A DNA stretch of 64,000 bases. Source: an uncultured Bacteroidota bacterium. GTDB lineage: Bacteria > Bacteroidota > Rhodothermia > Rhodothermales > Salinibacteraceae. Below the pieces are notes generated by a model, which worked only from the letters and a program-made list of their open reading frames with translations, was not told where the DNA came from and did no database searches. The stretch is taken from positions 1 through 64,000 of the forward strand of contig CAJXKO010000006.1 of assembly GCA_913055845.1 (NCBI GenBank), in the 5' to 3' direction. A program made the position numbers and the translations under genes. Positions 43,629 to 52,128 of the stretch are shown one piece after another; within the stretch, counting starts at the first letter, position 1, and every line of letters begins with the position of its first letter.

Positions 43629-44423
43629 CTACACGCGACCCATGGAGAATCCGGTTGCAAGCAGGTCCCGTACGAGGTACACAATGATGGCACCTGGAAT
43701 CATCGCGACGACGCCCGCGGCCGCCAAGACGCCCCAGTCCCAACCGCCAGCGCCTAAGCTGCGAGTAAGGGTCACCGTGATGGGCTGGGCCGCCTCGTTA
43801 GTGAGCGTCCGTGCCAGCAGCAGCTCCACCCAGGAAAACATGAACGTGAGGAACGCCGTCACGGCGATTCCGGGCTTGATCAACGGGAGAAAGATATTCC
43901 AGCAGAAGCTGGTAAAACTGTGCCCGTCGATAAAGGCCATCTCGTCGATCTCCTTCGGGATCCCGGACATAAACCCCTCCAAGATCCAGATGGCGAGCGG
44001 CAAATTGAACAGGCAATGTGCCAGCGCCACGGCCCAGTAGGTGTCGATGAGGTTCATATTCGAGTACAGAATGAAGAAGGGCACCATGAAGGCCGCGGGA
44101 GGGGCCATCCGGTTCGTGAGGAACCAGAAGAACAGGTGCTTGTCTCCCCGAAAGTTCCACCGCGAGAAGGCGTAGGCGGCGGGCAGGGCCGCGATGACAA
44201 CGAACACCACGTTCATCGAAGCCATGATGATGGAGTTGATGTACCCCGCACGCCAAAACTCCGAGGTGAGAATCTCCTCGTAGTTGGCGAGGGTGAACTC
44301 ATGCGGGTAGAGCGTTAGCCGACTCAGGATCTCAGAGTTCGGCTTAAATGACATGTTTATCATCCAGTAGATTGGTATTAGTAGAAATACCAAGAACAGG
44401 ATGAGATAATACTTTTTATTCAT
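43629..44423 (-). CDS. glpQ: ABC transporter permease, GlpQ-type (glycerol)
   Basis: 264-residue inner-membrane permease of the carbohydrate/polyol (CUT1, MalG-like) type, with about six membrane segments. The EAA loop that docks onto the ATPase reads EIDEMAFIDGHSFTSFCWNI, followed by PLIKPGIAVTAFL. The ATG at 44423 overlaps the last four bases of glpP, so translation is coupled and the two permeases are probably made in equal amounts. With GlpP it forms the heterodimeric channel. Confidence 0.93.
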   Translation of the reverse strand: MNKKYYLILFLVFLLIPIYWMINMSFKPNSEILSRLTLYPHEFTLANYEEILTSEFWRAGYINSIIMASMNVVFVVIAALPAAYAFSRWNFRGDKHLFFWFLTNRMAPPAAFMVPFFILYSNMNLIDTYWAVALAHCLFNLPLAIWILEGFMSGIPKEIDEMAFIDGHSFTSFCWNIFLPLIKPGIAVTAFLTFMFSWVELLLARTLTNEAAQPITVTLTRSLGAGGWDWGVLAAAGVVAMIPGAIIVYLVRDLLATGFSMGRV

Positions 44424-45286
44424 TTGTCACCACCTGCGCCTTGTCCGAGATTTAGCATGACGATGTAGATCACGAAGGAGAGGAGGATCACGATGAAGAA
44501 GTAGATGAGCGACGTGGCCGCGCCGCGTCCCATCTGGAATCCTCCAATGGCCATTCGTGAAGTGTACGTGCTCAGAAAGGTCGTCGAGTTCCCCGGGCCG
44601 CCCCCCGTGAGGACGAACGGCTCGGCGTAGATTTTAAAGGAGTCCATCAGCCGCAGCAGCACTGCGATGATAAGAACGCCCCGAAGGTTTGGGAGCGTCA
44701 CGTACCGGAATGTTTTCCACGGAGACGCCCGGTCAATCTTGGCCGCCATGTAGTACTCCTGGGGGATTGCCTGGAGGCCGGCGTAGCAGATGAGAACGAC
44801 CAAGGGGGTCCAGTGCCAGATGTCCATCGCCAAGACGGTCCACCAGGCGTCGGCCGTCGAACTGCTGACGCTGTAGGAGTAGCCAACCCAGTCGAAGGCG
44901 GCGGGCAGCACGCCGATGTCGGACCGGGTGAATACGCGCCAAATGATGCCGACCACGTTCCATGGAATGAGCAGCGGAATGCCCAGCAGCACGAGGCTCA
45001 CCCCGACGCCAGGGCCCTCTTTTGGCATACACATGGCCAGTCCCAGCCCGAGGGGAATCTCTGTGATGAGGACGAGGAAGCTGAAGATGAACTGGCGATA
45101 TAGGGCCCCCCGAAACGCCTCATCCTCGAGGATCGCAATGAAGTTCTCCAGCCCGGAAAAGTAGGGTTGGGTACCGGGGAGAAGCGTCAACTGAGAGTAA
45201 TTCATCACCGCGATGAGCGGGATGAAGGCACTGATTGAAACGAGCAACAGTGCCGGCAGCAGAAAGAGCCAGGGTCGTTGTTTCAT
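44420..45286 (-). CDS. glpP: ABC transporter permease, GlpP-type (glycerol)
   Basis: 288-residue permease, MalF-like partner of GlpQ, with six predicted helices beginning LFLLPALLLVSISAFIPLIA. The conserved cytoplasmic loop reads AAKIDRASPWKTFRYVTLPN, an EAA-type ATPase contact with a basic tail. It starts at the ATG at 45286, 56 bp after glpT, and overlaps glpQ by four bases. The expected partner ATPases GlpS and GlpT are directly upstream. Confidence 0.93.
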   Translation of the reverse strand: MKQRPWLFLLPALLLVSISAFIPLIAVMNYSQLTLLPGTQPYFSGLENFIAILEDEAFRGALYRQFIFSFLVLITEIPLGLGLAMCMPKEGPGVGVSLVLLGIPLLIPWNVVGIIWRVFTRSDIGVLPAAFDWVGYSYSVSSSTADAWWTVLAMDIWHWTPLVVLICYAGLQAIPQEYYMAAKIDRASPWKTFRYVTLPNLRGVLIIAVLLRLMDSFKIYAEPFVLTGGGPGNSTTFLSTYTSRMAIGGFQMGRGAATSLIYFFIVILLSFVIYIVMLNLGQGAGGDK

Positions 45287-45342
45287 TGTTGAGAGTTAGG
45301 ACTCCGAACGGAAAACGTAGGGCCTGGAGGAAACGCTGGCGC

Positions 45343-46461
45343 CTAAGCGGCGCCCACGGCCTCTTGTTGGTGGAAGAATCGGATGTCGTCGGGGGGAAAG
45401 CTGAGCCAGATGGAGGCGTCTTTCTCAATGGCGAAGTCGTGGGCCACACGAGCTTTGACCTCCACGTCGGTGTCCTCGAGTGTAGCCGTAATGATTTGGA
45501 AGCCCCCGACCATCTCAACCTGATCCACGATGGCCGGAGCGTAGTCCGCCTCGTCGTGGGGATTGGCCACCTGGACGGTTACGGAGCTGGGGCGGATGCC
45601 GATTTGGCAGTCCGACCAACTGAGGTCAAGCTTGGGGTGGAGGGACTCTTTCAGTGGGACTGAGTGGGGGCCCAGTTGTGCGTGGGGGGCTCCATTCTTT
45701 TGGGAAAGTGTGCAGTCCAAAAGGTTCATGCCCGGACTCCCAATAAAGTGCCCGATGAAGGTGTTGACCGGGTTCTGATACAGGTTTTCGCCCGTGTCGT
45801 ACTGCACGAGGTTGCCATCCCGCATGATGGCCACCTGCTCGGCGAAGGTAAGGGCCTCGTGCTGGTCGTGGGTGACATAAAGCGCCGTAATGTTGAACTC
45901 CTGTTGGGCCTCCTTCACGCGACGGCGGATCGTAAGCTTGCGGGAGGGCTCTACGTCCGTCATGGGCTCGTCGAACAGAATGGCCGACGTGTCCGCCCGA
46001 ATGATGCCGCGGCCCAGCGCCACCAACTGGTTGAGCTCAGGCCCCAGGTTGGAGGGGCTGCTGTGCAGGATGTCATCCAGCTCCAGCAGGTCCGAGATTC
46101 GTTGGACCCGGCTGTCAATCTCGTTTTCCGGCACCCCACCGTTTCGAAGGGGAAAGGCGAGGTTGTCGTACACGTCCATCGAGTCGTAAATTACGGGAAA
46201 CTGGAACACCTGCGCGATGTCGCGCTCCTCCGGAGGCTTGTCGGTCACGTCTTCCCCGTCGATGAGGATTTGTCCCTCGGTGGGCTGAAGAAGGCCCGAG
46301 ATAATCTGGAGAAGCGTGGTTTTGCCACACCCTGACGGTCCAAGTAGCGCGTTGGCAGTCCCGTCCTTCAGGGTAAGGTTCACGCGCTCGATGGCCACCG
46401 TCTCGTCCGAGGTGCCCTGGTCGTAGACATGCCGTATGTCGCGAACTTCAATCTCAGCCAT
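45343..46461 (-). CDS. glpT: ABC transporter ATP-binding protein, GlpT-type (glycerol)
   Basis: 372-residue ATPase of the MalK/CUT1 type. Walker A is GPSGCGKTTLL. The signature is in SNLGPELNQLVALGRGIIRA, a divergent form lacking the usual LSGGQ, and the Walker B region is AILFDEPM. The H-loop is VTHDQHEAL. A C-terminal TOBE-like regulatory domain (about 240-372) follows. The altered signature suggests that one of the two ATP sites formed with GlpS may be non-canonical, as in other heterodimeric ABC ATPases. It starts 13 bp after the glpS stop. It is not related to the GlpT glycerol-3-phosphate antiporter of E. coli, which shares the name. Confidence 0.92.
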   Translation of the reverse strand: MAEIEVRDIRHVYDQGTSDETVAIERVNLTLKDGTANALLGPSGCGKTTLLQIISGLLQPTEGQILIDGEDVTDKPPEERDIAQVFQFPVIYDSMDVYDNLAFPLRNGGVPENEIDSRVQRISDLLELDDILHSSPSNLGPELNQLVALGRGIIRADTSAILFDEPMTDVEPSRKLTIRRRVKEAQQEFNITALYVTHDQHEALTFAEQVAIMRDGNLVQYDTGENLYQNPVNTFIGHFIGSPGMNLLDCTLSQKNGAPHAQLGPHSVPLKESLHPKLDLSWSDCQIGIRPSSVTVQVANPHDEADYAPAIVDQVEMVGGFQIITATLEDTDVEVKARVAHDFAIEKDASIWLSFPPDDIRFFHQQEAVGAA

Positions 46462-46474
46462 GTACCGACGTCAG

Positions 46475-47623
46475 TTACTGTGAGAAAGAGGGAATTTTGC
46501 TGCCCGCCGCGATCAAGTCGCCCGTCTCGGGATCGTACACGTAAAGCTTCTGCGGGTCGAGGGAGAACGAGAGTGTAGATCCGGCTTCCATATGCACCGG
46601 CCCCGTATTCAGGGCGTAGACCTCTTTGCCCTGGTATTCCAGGTGGAGGGTGCTGGTGGAGCCCACCGTTTCTACGAAGGCCAGATCCGGACTGATAACA
46701 GTTTTCTCCCCGTGGGCTTCAGCGGGATCGTCGCCGTTTAGGTAGACCATGTCCTGCGGGCGAAAGCCGATAAGGTACTCCCGATCCGTCGAGAGGGTGG
46801 GGAAAGATCCCCCCGTCGTGCCGGCCACGATGCGTGTGCCGTCTTCGAGCTCGAAGAACCGGTCGCCACTCCTGTCCTCGATGAGAGTGCCCGAGAGCAC
46901 GTTCATAGGAGGCTCCCCGAGGAATTGGGCCACAGGGAGGTGTCGCGGACGGAAGTAGATTTCGTCCCGCGGCGCATCCTGGATAATGTTGCCGTCGTGC
47001 AGAAAGCCGATGTGGGTGGACATGGCGAGCGCGTCGCCCGCCTGCGGTGTGGCATAGATGACCGTCGTGTCTTGCTCCGAGAACAGTCGCTCGAAGTCGC
47101 TGCGGAGCTGTTCGCGCAGCTTGTAGTCCAGGTTGGCTAGCGGCTCGTCCATAAACAGGTAGTCGGGCTCCTTAATGAGGGCCCGCGAAATGGCGGTCCG
47201 CTGGGCCTCTCCGCCGCTCACCTCTTCGGGGAGGTTGTTGAGGATGTGGTCGATTTTCAGCATTTCGGCCGTCTCCTCCACACGCCGGTTGATCTCTTCG
47301 CGGGAGTAGTTTTGGTCGCTCACCTCCAGGGGAGAAGCCAGGTTCTCACGGACGGTGAGGGACGGGTAGTTGATAAACTCCTGGTAGACCATGCCCACGC
47401 TGCGGTCCTGCACGGCCACGTCCGCCATGTCTTGGCCATCGTAATAGACGGTGCCCGAATCGGCGGCTTCAATGCCGGCCAGAATGCGGAGCAAGGTGGT
47501 TTTCCCGGCCCCGGTGGGCGCAACCACGCTAAAGAAGCTCCGATCGGTGATCTCGAGGTTCACCCCGTCGAGCACCTGTTCGGTTCCGTAGGACTTGCGA
47601 ATGTTTTCGATACGGATACCCAT
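46475..47623 (-). CDS. glpS: ABC transporter ATP-binding protein, GlpS-type (glycerol)
   Basis: 382-residue ATPase partner of GlpT. Walker A is APTGAGKTTLL. The signature region is EVSGGEAQRTAISRAL, close to canonical, and Walker B is YLFMDEPLANLD. The switch region reads VIYATPQAGDALAMS, where most family members have H in the H-loop (here 'YATPQ' instead of 'VTHDQ'). Thus the catalytic His seems to be missing in GlpS while the signature is degenerate in GlpT, so the two probably share one good catalytic site. A C-terminal TOBE domain is present. It is the first transporter gene after glpK (104 bp). Confidence 0.92.
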   Translation of the reverse strand: MGIRIENIRKSYGTEQVLDGVNLEITDRSFFSVVAPTGAGKTTLLRILAGIEAADSGTVYYDGQDMADVAVQDRSVGMVYQEFINYPSLTVRENLASPLEVSDQNYSREEINRRVEETAEMLKIDHILNNLPEEVSGGEAQRTAISRALIKEPDYLFMDEPLANLDYKLREQLRSDFERLFSEQDTTVIYATPQAGDALAMSTHIGFLHDGNIIQDAPRDEIYFRPRHLPVAQFLGEPPMNVLSGTLIEDRSGDRFFELEDGTRIVAGTTGGSFPTLSTDREYLIGFRPQDMVYLNGDDPAEAHGEKTVISPDLAFVETVGSTSTLHLEYQGKEVYALNTGPVHMEAGSTLSFSLDPQKLYVYDPETGDLIAAGSKIPSFSQ

Positions 47624-47727
47624 AAGGATGGAACGTCACGATTCATTCTTGGAGGGAGTCCCTGCGCGGGGTGTGAGGGCCCCGGGCGGGAAAGCCATCA
47701 ATGGTTCGGTCGGTCGCACGGTGTATG

Positions 47728-49284
47728 TCAGCCCGACGGGGCCTCCTCAGCAGAGGGAGTCGATTCCGTTGTGGCATCGGTGGAGACACTGCCGTCGGTG
47801 TCCTCCCAGGCGCGCGCCCGGTCGAGGGCTTTCGACCATCCGGCCCGGAGCTCCTGCACCCGATTGGAGGGCATCGACGGGGTAAACATTTCGTCGAGTT
47901 CCCACTGCTTTCGGATTTCCGCCTGGCTGCTCCAAAAGTCGACGGCCAAGCCCGCCAAGTAGGCGGCGCCGAGAGCAGTGGTTTCCAGGATCTGTGGGCG
48001 CACGACGGGAATGTCCAGGATGTTGGATTGAAACTGGAGGAGCAGGTTGTTGGCGGCGGCTCCGCCGTCGGCCCGGAGTTCGGTGGTTTCGATGCCGGAG
48101 TCGGCCTCCATTGCGTCTATCACGTCGGCCACCTGATACGCCATGCTTTCAATCGCGGCGCGGGCCAGGTGTCCCTGGTTGGCCCCGCGGGTGAGGCCGG
48201 TGATGGTTCCCCGAGCGTACTGGTCCCAGTGGGGCGCCCCGAGTCCTGTAAAGGCGGGGACGAAGTAGACCCCCCCGTTGTCGTCCACCCGTCGTGCGAG
48301 TTTTTCCACTTCGGCCGCGTCGCGAATGATCTGCAGCTCGTCACGGAGCCACTGCACCACGGCGCCAGCCACGAAGATGGAGCCCTCAAGGGCGTAGTAG
48401 GTGGTATCGTCGATCTGATACCCGATGGTGGTCAAAAGATTGTGCTCCGACGTGACGGCCTTCTCACCGGTATTCTGTAGCATGAAGGCGCCGGTGCCGT
48501 ATGTATTTTTGCCGAGGCCTGGGGTGGTGCACATCTGGCCAAACAGAGCGGCCTGCTGGTCCCCAGCAATGCCGGAGATGGGCACCTGCCGATCGAACGG
48601 GCCCACGTGAGTGTGCCCGTACACGGTGCTGGAGTCCTCGACCTCCGGGAGCACCGCACGCGGTACATCGAGGATGTCCAGCAATTCCGGGTCCCACCCG
48701 CCCTTGTGGATGTTGTAGAGCATAGTTCGGGACGCATTGGTGGCGTCCGTAATGTGCTCCTGGCCATCAGTCATTCGCCAGACCAGCCAGCTGTCGACCG
48801 TGCCGAACGCGAGGTCACCGTTTTCGGCCCGCTTGCGGGCACCCTCCACGTTGTCGAGGATCCACTTTAGCTTGGTCCCCGAAAAATAGGCGTCGATGAT
48901 CAGGCCCGTTTTCTCCTGGAAGAGCTCCACGAGGCCCCGATCTTTGAGGCTGTCGCAGAAACCCGAGGTGCGACGGTCCTGCCAAACGATGGCGTTGTGG
49001 ATTGGGGTGCCCGTTTCCCGGTCCCACACAATGGTCGTCTCGCGCTGGTTGGTAATGCCGATGGCCGCGAGCTCATCCGGCCCCACATCCGCCCGACTCA
49101 ACGCTTCCGAGGCGGTGCCCATCTGGGTGGACCAGATTTCGTTGGCGTCGTGCTCTACCCACCCAGGCCTTGGGTAGATCTGCTCGAACTCCTTCTGGGC
49201 GACGGTCTGGATTTGTCCCTGGTGGTCGAAGAGGATGGACCGAGAGCTCGTCGTTCCCTGATCGAGGGCGAGGACATACTGCAT
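47728..49284 (-). CDS. glpK: Glycerol kinase
   Basis: Phosphorylates glycerol to sn-glycerol 3-phosphate with ATP. The FGGY-family kinase starts [17 protein letters not shown] (phosphate-1). It has [12 protein letters not shown], the substrate residues in [14 protein letters not shown], the adenosine segment [13 protein letters not shown], and the second FGGY signature [19 protein letters not shown] near the C-terminus. At 518 residues it is slightly longer than usual; the last 20 residues are acidic and low-complexity ([20 protein letters not shown]). It opens the minus-strand block that continues with glpS. The operator-like element 192 bp upstream and the divergent AraC-type gene point to induction by glycerol. 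Confidence 0.97.
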   Translation of the reverse strand: MQYVLALDQGTTSSRSILFDHQGQIQTVAQKEFEQIYPRPGWVEHDANEIWSTQMGTASEALSRADVGPDELAAIGITNQRETTIVWDRETGTPIHNAIVWQDRRTSGFCDSLKDRGLVELFQEKTGLIIDAYFSGTKLKWILDNVEGARKRAENGDLAFGTVDSWLVWRMTDGQEHITDATNASRTMLYNIHKGGWDPELLDILDVPRAVLPEVEDSSTVYGHTHVGPFDRQVPISGIAGDQQAALFGQMCTTPGLGKNTYGTGAFMLQNTGEKAVTSEHNLLTTIGYQIDDTTYYALEGSIFVAGAVVQWLRDELQIIRDAAEVEKLARRVDDNGGVYFVPAFTGLGAPHWDQYARGTITGLTRGANQGHLARAAIESMAYQVADVIDAMEADSGIETTELRADGGAAANNLLLQFQSNILDIPVVRPQILETTALGAAYLAGLAVDFWSSQAEIRKQWELDEMFTPSMPSNRVQELRAGWSKALDRARAWEDTDGSVSTDATTESTPSAEEAPSG

Positions 49285-49884
49285 AGGAAACGGAGACGTC
49301 AGCGGAGATCAGTCTGGTAGTGAAAGGCCGGCGGCGGTCGGTCACGTCAAGGTCCAGCGCGTCCGGAGTAGGGGAGAGGGGGTGAAAGGGCTTACGACAT
49401 CGAGTAAACGCCTTCGATAGGCCCTCCAGGTTGGGACCCCCCAGCGGTTGTGCGCCATCTTCACAGTGCAGAATTAGTATAGGAAGCGCTTTTTCGAGTC
49501 AGTAGTGTAATCTTCCGATAAAATGCTTCCATCTTCCCAAATTGGATTTTGCCTTGGCTTTTCTCTCGTTAGCCCGGATGTTTCGCAGTGTGTACATAAA
49601 GAGAACCCCGCCTTGACTCTTGAGTAGTACCCGACCCTTGCCAAGCACATGGCCTTTGGAAGCCGTTCCACGGCGCTCTTTCATCGACGACCCGGTTTCA
49701 TCGGGGGCCGCGTACGATGTCGCCCGTCCGTCGTCCACAACCTGTGCCCTCAGGTGTAGCGGTTGGGCCGGGGAGATGAACACAAGTTTGTGCGTGGGAT
49801 GAAGTCGGTTGTGCTACCCGCTTGGCCGTTACGTGCCCCCGAGGTAGCGCCTGAAGCCTCAACAGTCGTGCTAGCATTTTGCCG
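49285..49884. promoter_or_regulatory. Divergent control region between glpK and the AraC-type regulator
   Basis: 600 bp without a gene. It holds element B (49476-49541) for glpK. The part closest to the regulator gene has no second element copy, so the regulator probably has a separate promoter. The open frames here (for example 49499-49783 on the minus strand) are low in protein-like composition and cover the operator, so they are not real genes. Confidence 0.5.
49476..49541 (-). promoter_or_regulatory. Glycerol operator-like element B, upstream of glpK
   Basis: Read on the minus strand: TTTGGGAAGATGGAA, CGGAAGATTA, the AAGCGCTT palindrome and TATACT. The GGAAGAT half-sites (complement at 49531-49537 and 49510-49516) are 21 bp apart; TATACT lies at 49481-49476, the same offset as in element A. 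Directly repeated half-sites two helical turns apart are typical of AraC-family binding, and an AraC-type gene lies 350 bp away in the opposite direction. The TATACT box is about 190 bases from the glpK start, implying a long leader. Confidence 0.65.
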
Positions 49885-50814
49885 ATGAGCCTGATCATGT
49901 CTTCGCCTCATCGTCCGGCCCAGCACCGAGAAGACTCGCGGTCCCTGGCGAGCTTTCGCTCGGGGGTCGGGGGCGACGATGCCCGTCTCTCGTTTTACGT
50001 GGTCGAGGATGAGGTGCATCGCGTGTCGCTCCGGGCGCCGCACCTTACCTATTACGGCATGGTGAACGGCCAGGCAAGTGTGGATGTGGAGGGGAAGGAG
50101 GAAACTGAGGTTCGGTTTGAGGCGGGGGAGTCGCTCGTCGTTCCGCCCCTGCAGACAATTACTGTAGACTTTCCGACGGCGGACCAGACCCCAGCGCGCT
50201 GCCTCGTCCTCCAGATCGACCGGCAACAGGTTCGCTCCCTGCTGGATCAGCTGACCGATCAGGTGGCCTGGGAGGGGCCTGCGCGCAGTCGGACGGCTGA
50301 GGAGCGTGGATTCTCCCACGTTGAGGAAAAGGAAGGGGTGGCGCGGGTCCTGAACATGGTTGCGTACCTTTTTCGAGAAGATCCTCCCAATCGGGACCAC
50401 CTGATTGATCTCAACGCGATGGAGCTCATTATCCAGATGCTCCAGACCGCGTCGCGTCCACTGCTCGTCGGGGAGTTTCCCCGAAACACCTCGGCGGGAG
50501 GACTGGCCGCGGCCGTGCAGTACATTCAAGACAATCTGGACCGCCACATTTCCATCGATGAGTTGGTGGAGGAGGCATGCATGAGCAAGTCCAGTTTCTA
50601 CCGACACTTTAGCGACGAATTCGACATGTCACCGTTGGAGTATATCACTCGGGAGCGGATAGTGCGGGCCCGGGAATTGTTGGCGGACCCCGACAACACG
50701 GTCACCAGTGTGAGCCACGCTCTCGGATTTAGCAGCACGAGTCACTTCATCGACATGTTCAAAGAGCACGAAGGCGTGACTCCGAAGCAGTACCAACTTG
50801 AGCTGACCGATTGA
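49885..50814 (+). CDS. AraC-family transcriptional regulator, probable glycerol-locus activator
   Basis: 309-residue regulator from the ATG at 49885. The N-terminal half (about 40-160) is a cupin-like AraC ligand-binding domain (LTYYGMVNGQASVDVEG, VRFEAGESLVVPPLQTI). The C-terminal 100 residues have the two AraC helix-turn-helices: ISIDELVEEACMSKSSFYR and VTSVSHALGFSSTSHFIDMF, ending GVTPKQYQ. It is divergent from glpK, and the two 21-bp-spaced direct repeats at 49510-49537 and 43052-43079 are the kind of site this family binds. The ligand could be glycerol or its phosphate; this is inferred. Confidence 0.88.
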   Translation: MSLIMSSPHRPAQHREDSRSLASFRSGVGGDDARLSFYVVEDEVHRVSLRAPHLTYYGMVNGQASVDVEGKEETEVRFEAGESLVVPPLQTITVDFPTADQTPARCLVLQIDRQQVRSLLDQLTDQVAWEGPARSRTAEERGFSHVEEKEGVARVLNMVAYLFREDPPNRDHLIDLNAMELIIQMLQTASRPLLVGEFPRNTSAGGLAAAVQYIQDNLDRHISIDELVEEACMSKSSFYRHFSDEFDMSPLEYITRERIVRARELLADPDNTVTSVSHALGFSSTSHFIDMFKEHEGVTPKQYQLELTD

Positions 50815-50901
50815 ACGGAAGCGTCTCGAAGACCCCACTTTTTCGTGACTCGGCTCACTCGCCAGGAAGTCGAGTCTGAAGTTCGAATAGAGCCCGAAGC
50901 T

Positions 50902-51927
50902 ATGTCCGCAATTACACTCTTTGGAGCCGGAAGCTGGGGGACCGCGCTTTCGGTTCATCTGGCCTCCGCAGGGCGGGACGTTGTCCTGTGGGCCCGGCGC
51001 CCAGAAGTCGCTGAGGAAATCCGCCAAACGTCGCACAACCCGACCTATTTGCCGGAGTTGTTGATACCGTCGTCGGTGTATATCACGACGGACCTCGAGA
51101 CCGCCGCTCAGGCCTCGGATTTTTGGGGCATCGCCGTGCCGTCCCAAAATTTACGCGAGCGGATGAAAGCGCTTCGGCCCCATGCCCACGAAGACTTGCG
51201 CCTCGTTGCGCTCTCCAAGGGCATCGAAAATGAAACGTTGCTGACGATGTCGCAGGTTCTGGACGATGTGTTTGACCGGGTGCCGCGGGAACAGATTGGG
51301 GCCCTGTACGGGCCGAGTCACGCCGAAGAGGTGGCTGAGGGGCGTCCTACGGCCATCGTGGCCTCGGCCCCGGACGAGGGGGAAGCCCGTAACGTGCAGA
51401 AAATGTTCATGACCGAGCGCCTGCGCGTGTACGTGAACACCGACGTTTTAGGGGTGGAGATTGGCGGGTCGGCCAAGAACGTGCTGGCCATCGCCGCTGG
51501 AATCGCGGACGGGGTTAGCTACGGCGACAATGCGAAAGCGGCGCTCGTCACCCGCGGCCTCGCGGAGATCCGGCGTTTGGGACAAGCCCTCGGGGCCGAT
51601 CCCCAGACGTTTGCTGGGCTTGCTGGAATTGGTGACTTGGTGGTCACCTGCATGAGTCGACACAGCCGAAATCGGTACGTTGGAGAGCAAATAAGCTCGG
51701 GCAAGAGCCTCGATCAGGTCATTAACGAGATGGAGATGGTGGCCGAGGGAGTACGGACAACACGCTCGGTATACAATCTCGCGAAGCATCACGGCGTCGA
51801 AATGCCGATCACCGAGGCGGTCCACGCTATTCTCTTCGATGACAAAAGCCCGCGCAAGATGGTAAAGCGGCTCATGACTCGATCCGCCAAACACGAGAAT
51901 TGGCTCCCGACCACCCTTGAGCGGTGA
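50902..51927 (+). CDS. gpsA: Glycerol-3-phosphate dehydrogenase [NAD(P)+], copy 1
   Basis: Cytosolic enzyme reducing dihydroxyacetone phosphate to sn-glycerol 3-phosphate for phospholipids. The 341-residue protein has the Rossmann fingerprint LFGAGSWGTALSVHLASAG, the catalytic-Lys motif VEIGGSAKNVLAIAAGIADG and the family block LVTCMSRHSRNRYVGE. The start is the ATG at 50902, 19 codons inside the longer open frame, because the fold begins there. It follows the AraC-type gene by about 90 bp on the same strand, so it may belong to the glycerol regulon. A close paralogue is encoded at 60249-61277. Confidence 0.95.
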   Translation: MSAITLFGAGSWGTALSVHLASAGRDVVLWARRPEVAEEIRQTSHNPTYLPELLIPSSVYITTDLETAAQASDFWGIAVPSQNLRERMKALRPHAHEDLRLVALSKGIENETLLTMSQVLDDVFDRVPREQIGALYGPSHAEEVAEGRPTAIVASAPDEGEARNVQKMFMTERLRVYVNTDVLGVEIGGSAKNVLAIAAGIADGVSYGDNAKAALVTRGLAEIRRLGQALGADPQTFAGLAGIGDLVVTCMSRHSRNRYVGEQISSGKSLDQVINEMEMVAEGVRTTRSVYNLAKHHGVEMPITEAVHAILFDDKSPRKMVKRLMTRSAKHENWLPTTLER

Positions 51928-52128
51928 ACGGTGGGTTGTGGGGAAGCCCAGTATTCAGGCGAGCAAAGGGACGGGCGTCCGAAAGCAGCTTGACGTGGAG
52001 GTGTGGTCGCGCTTCACTTTGTGCATTCCAATGAAGAAGTGGTGCTGGCGCCCGGAGATTCCCGGGGGCCGTGTGCCGCACTGGGCCCTCGGCCCGCAAT
52101 CATCTCTTGACAGGTTTCTACGGTTCCG

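Noticed and set aside
49499-49783. 94-codon minus-strand frame upstream of glpK
   Set aside because: It overlaps the operator-like element, is low in protein-like composition, and has no ribosome-binding site that stands out.
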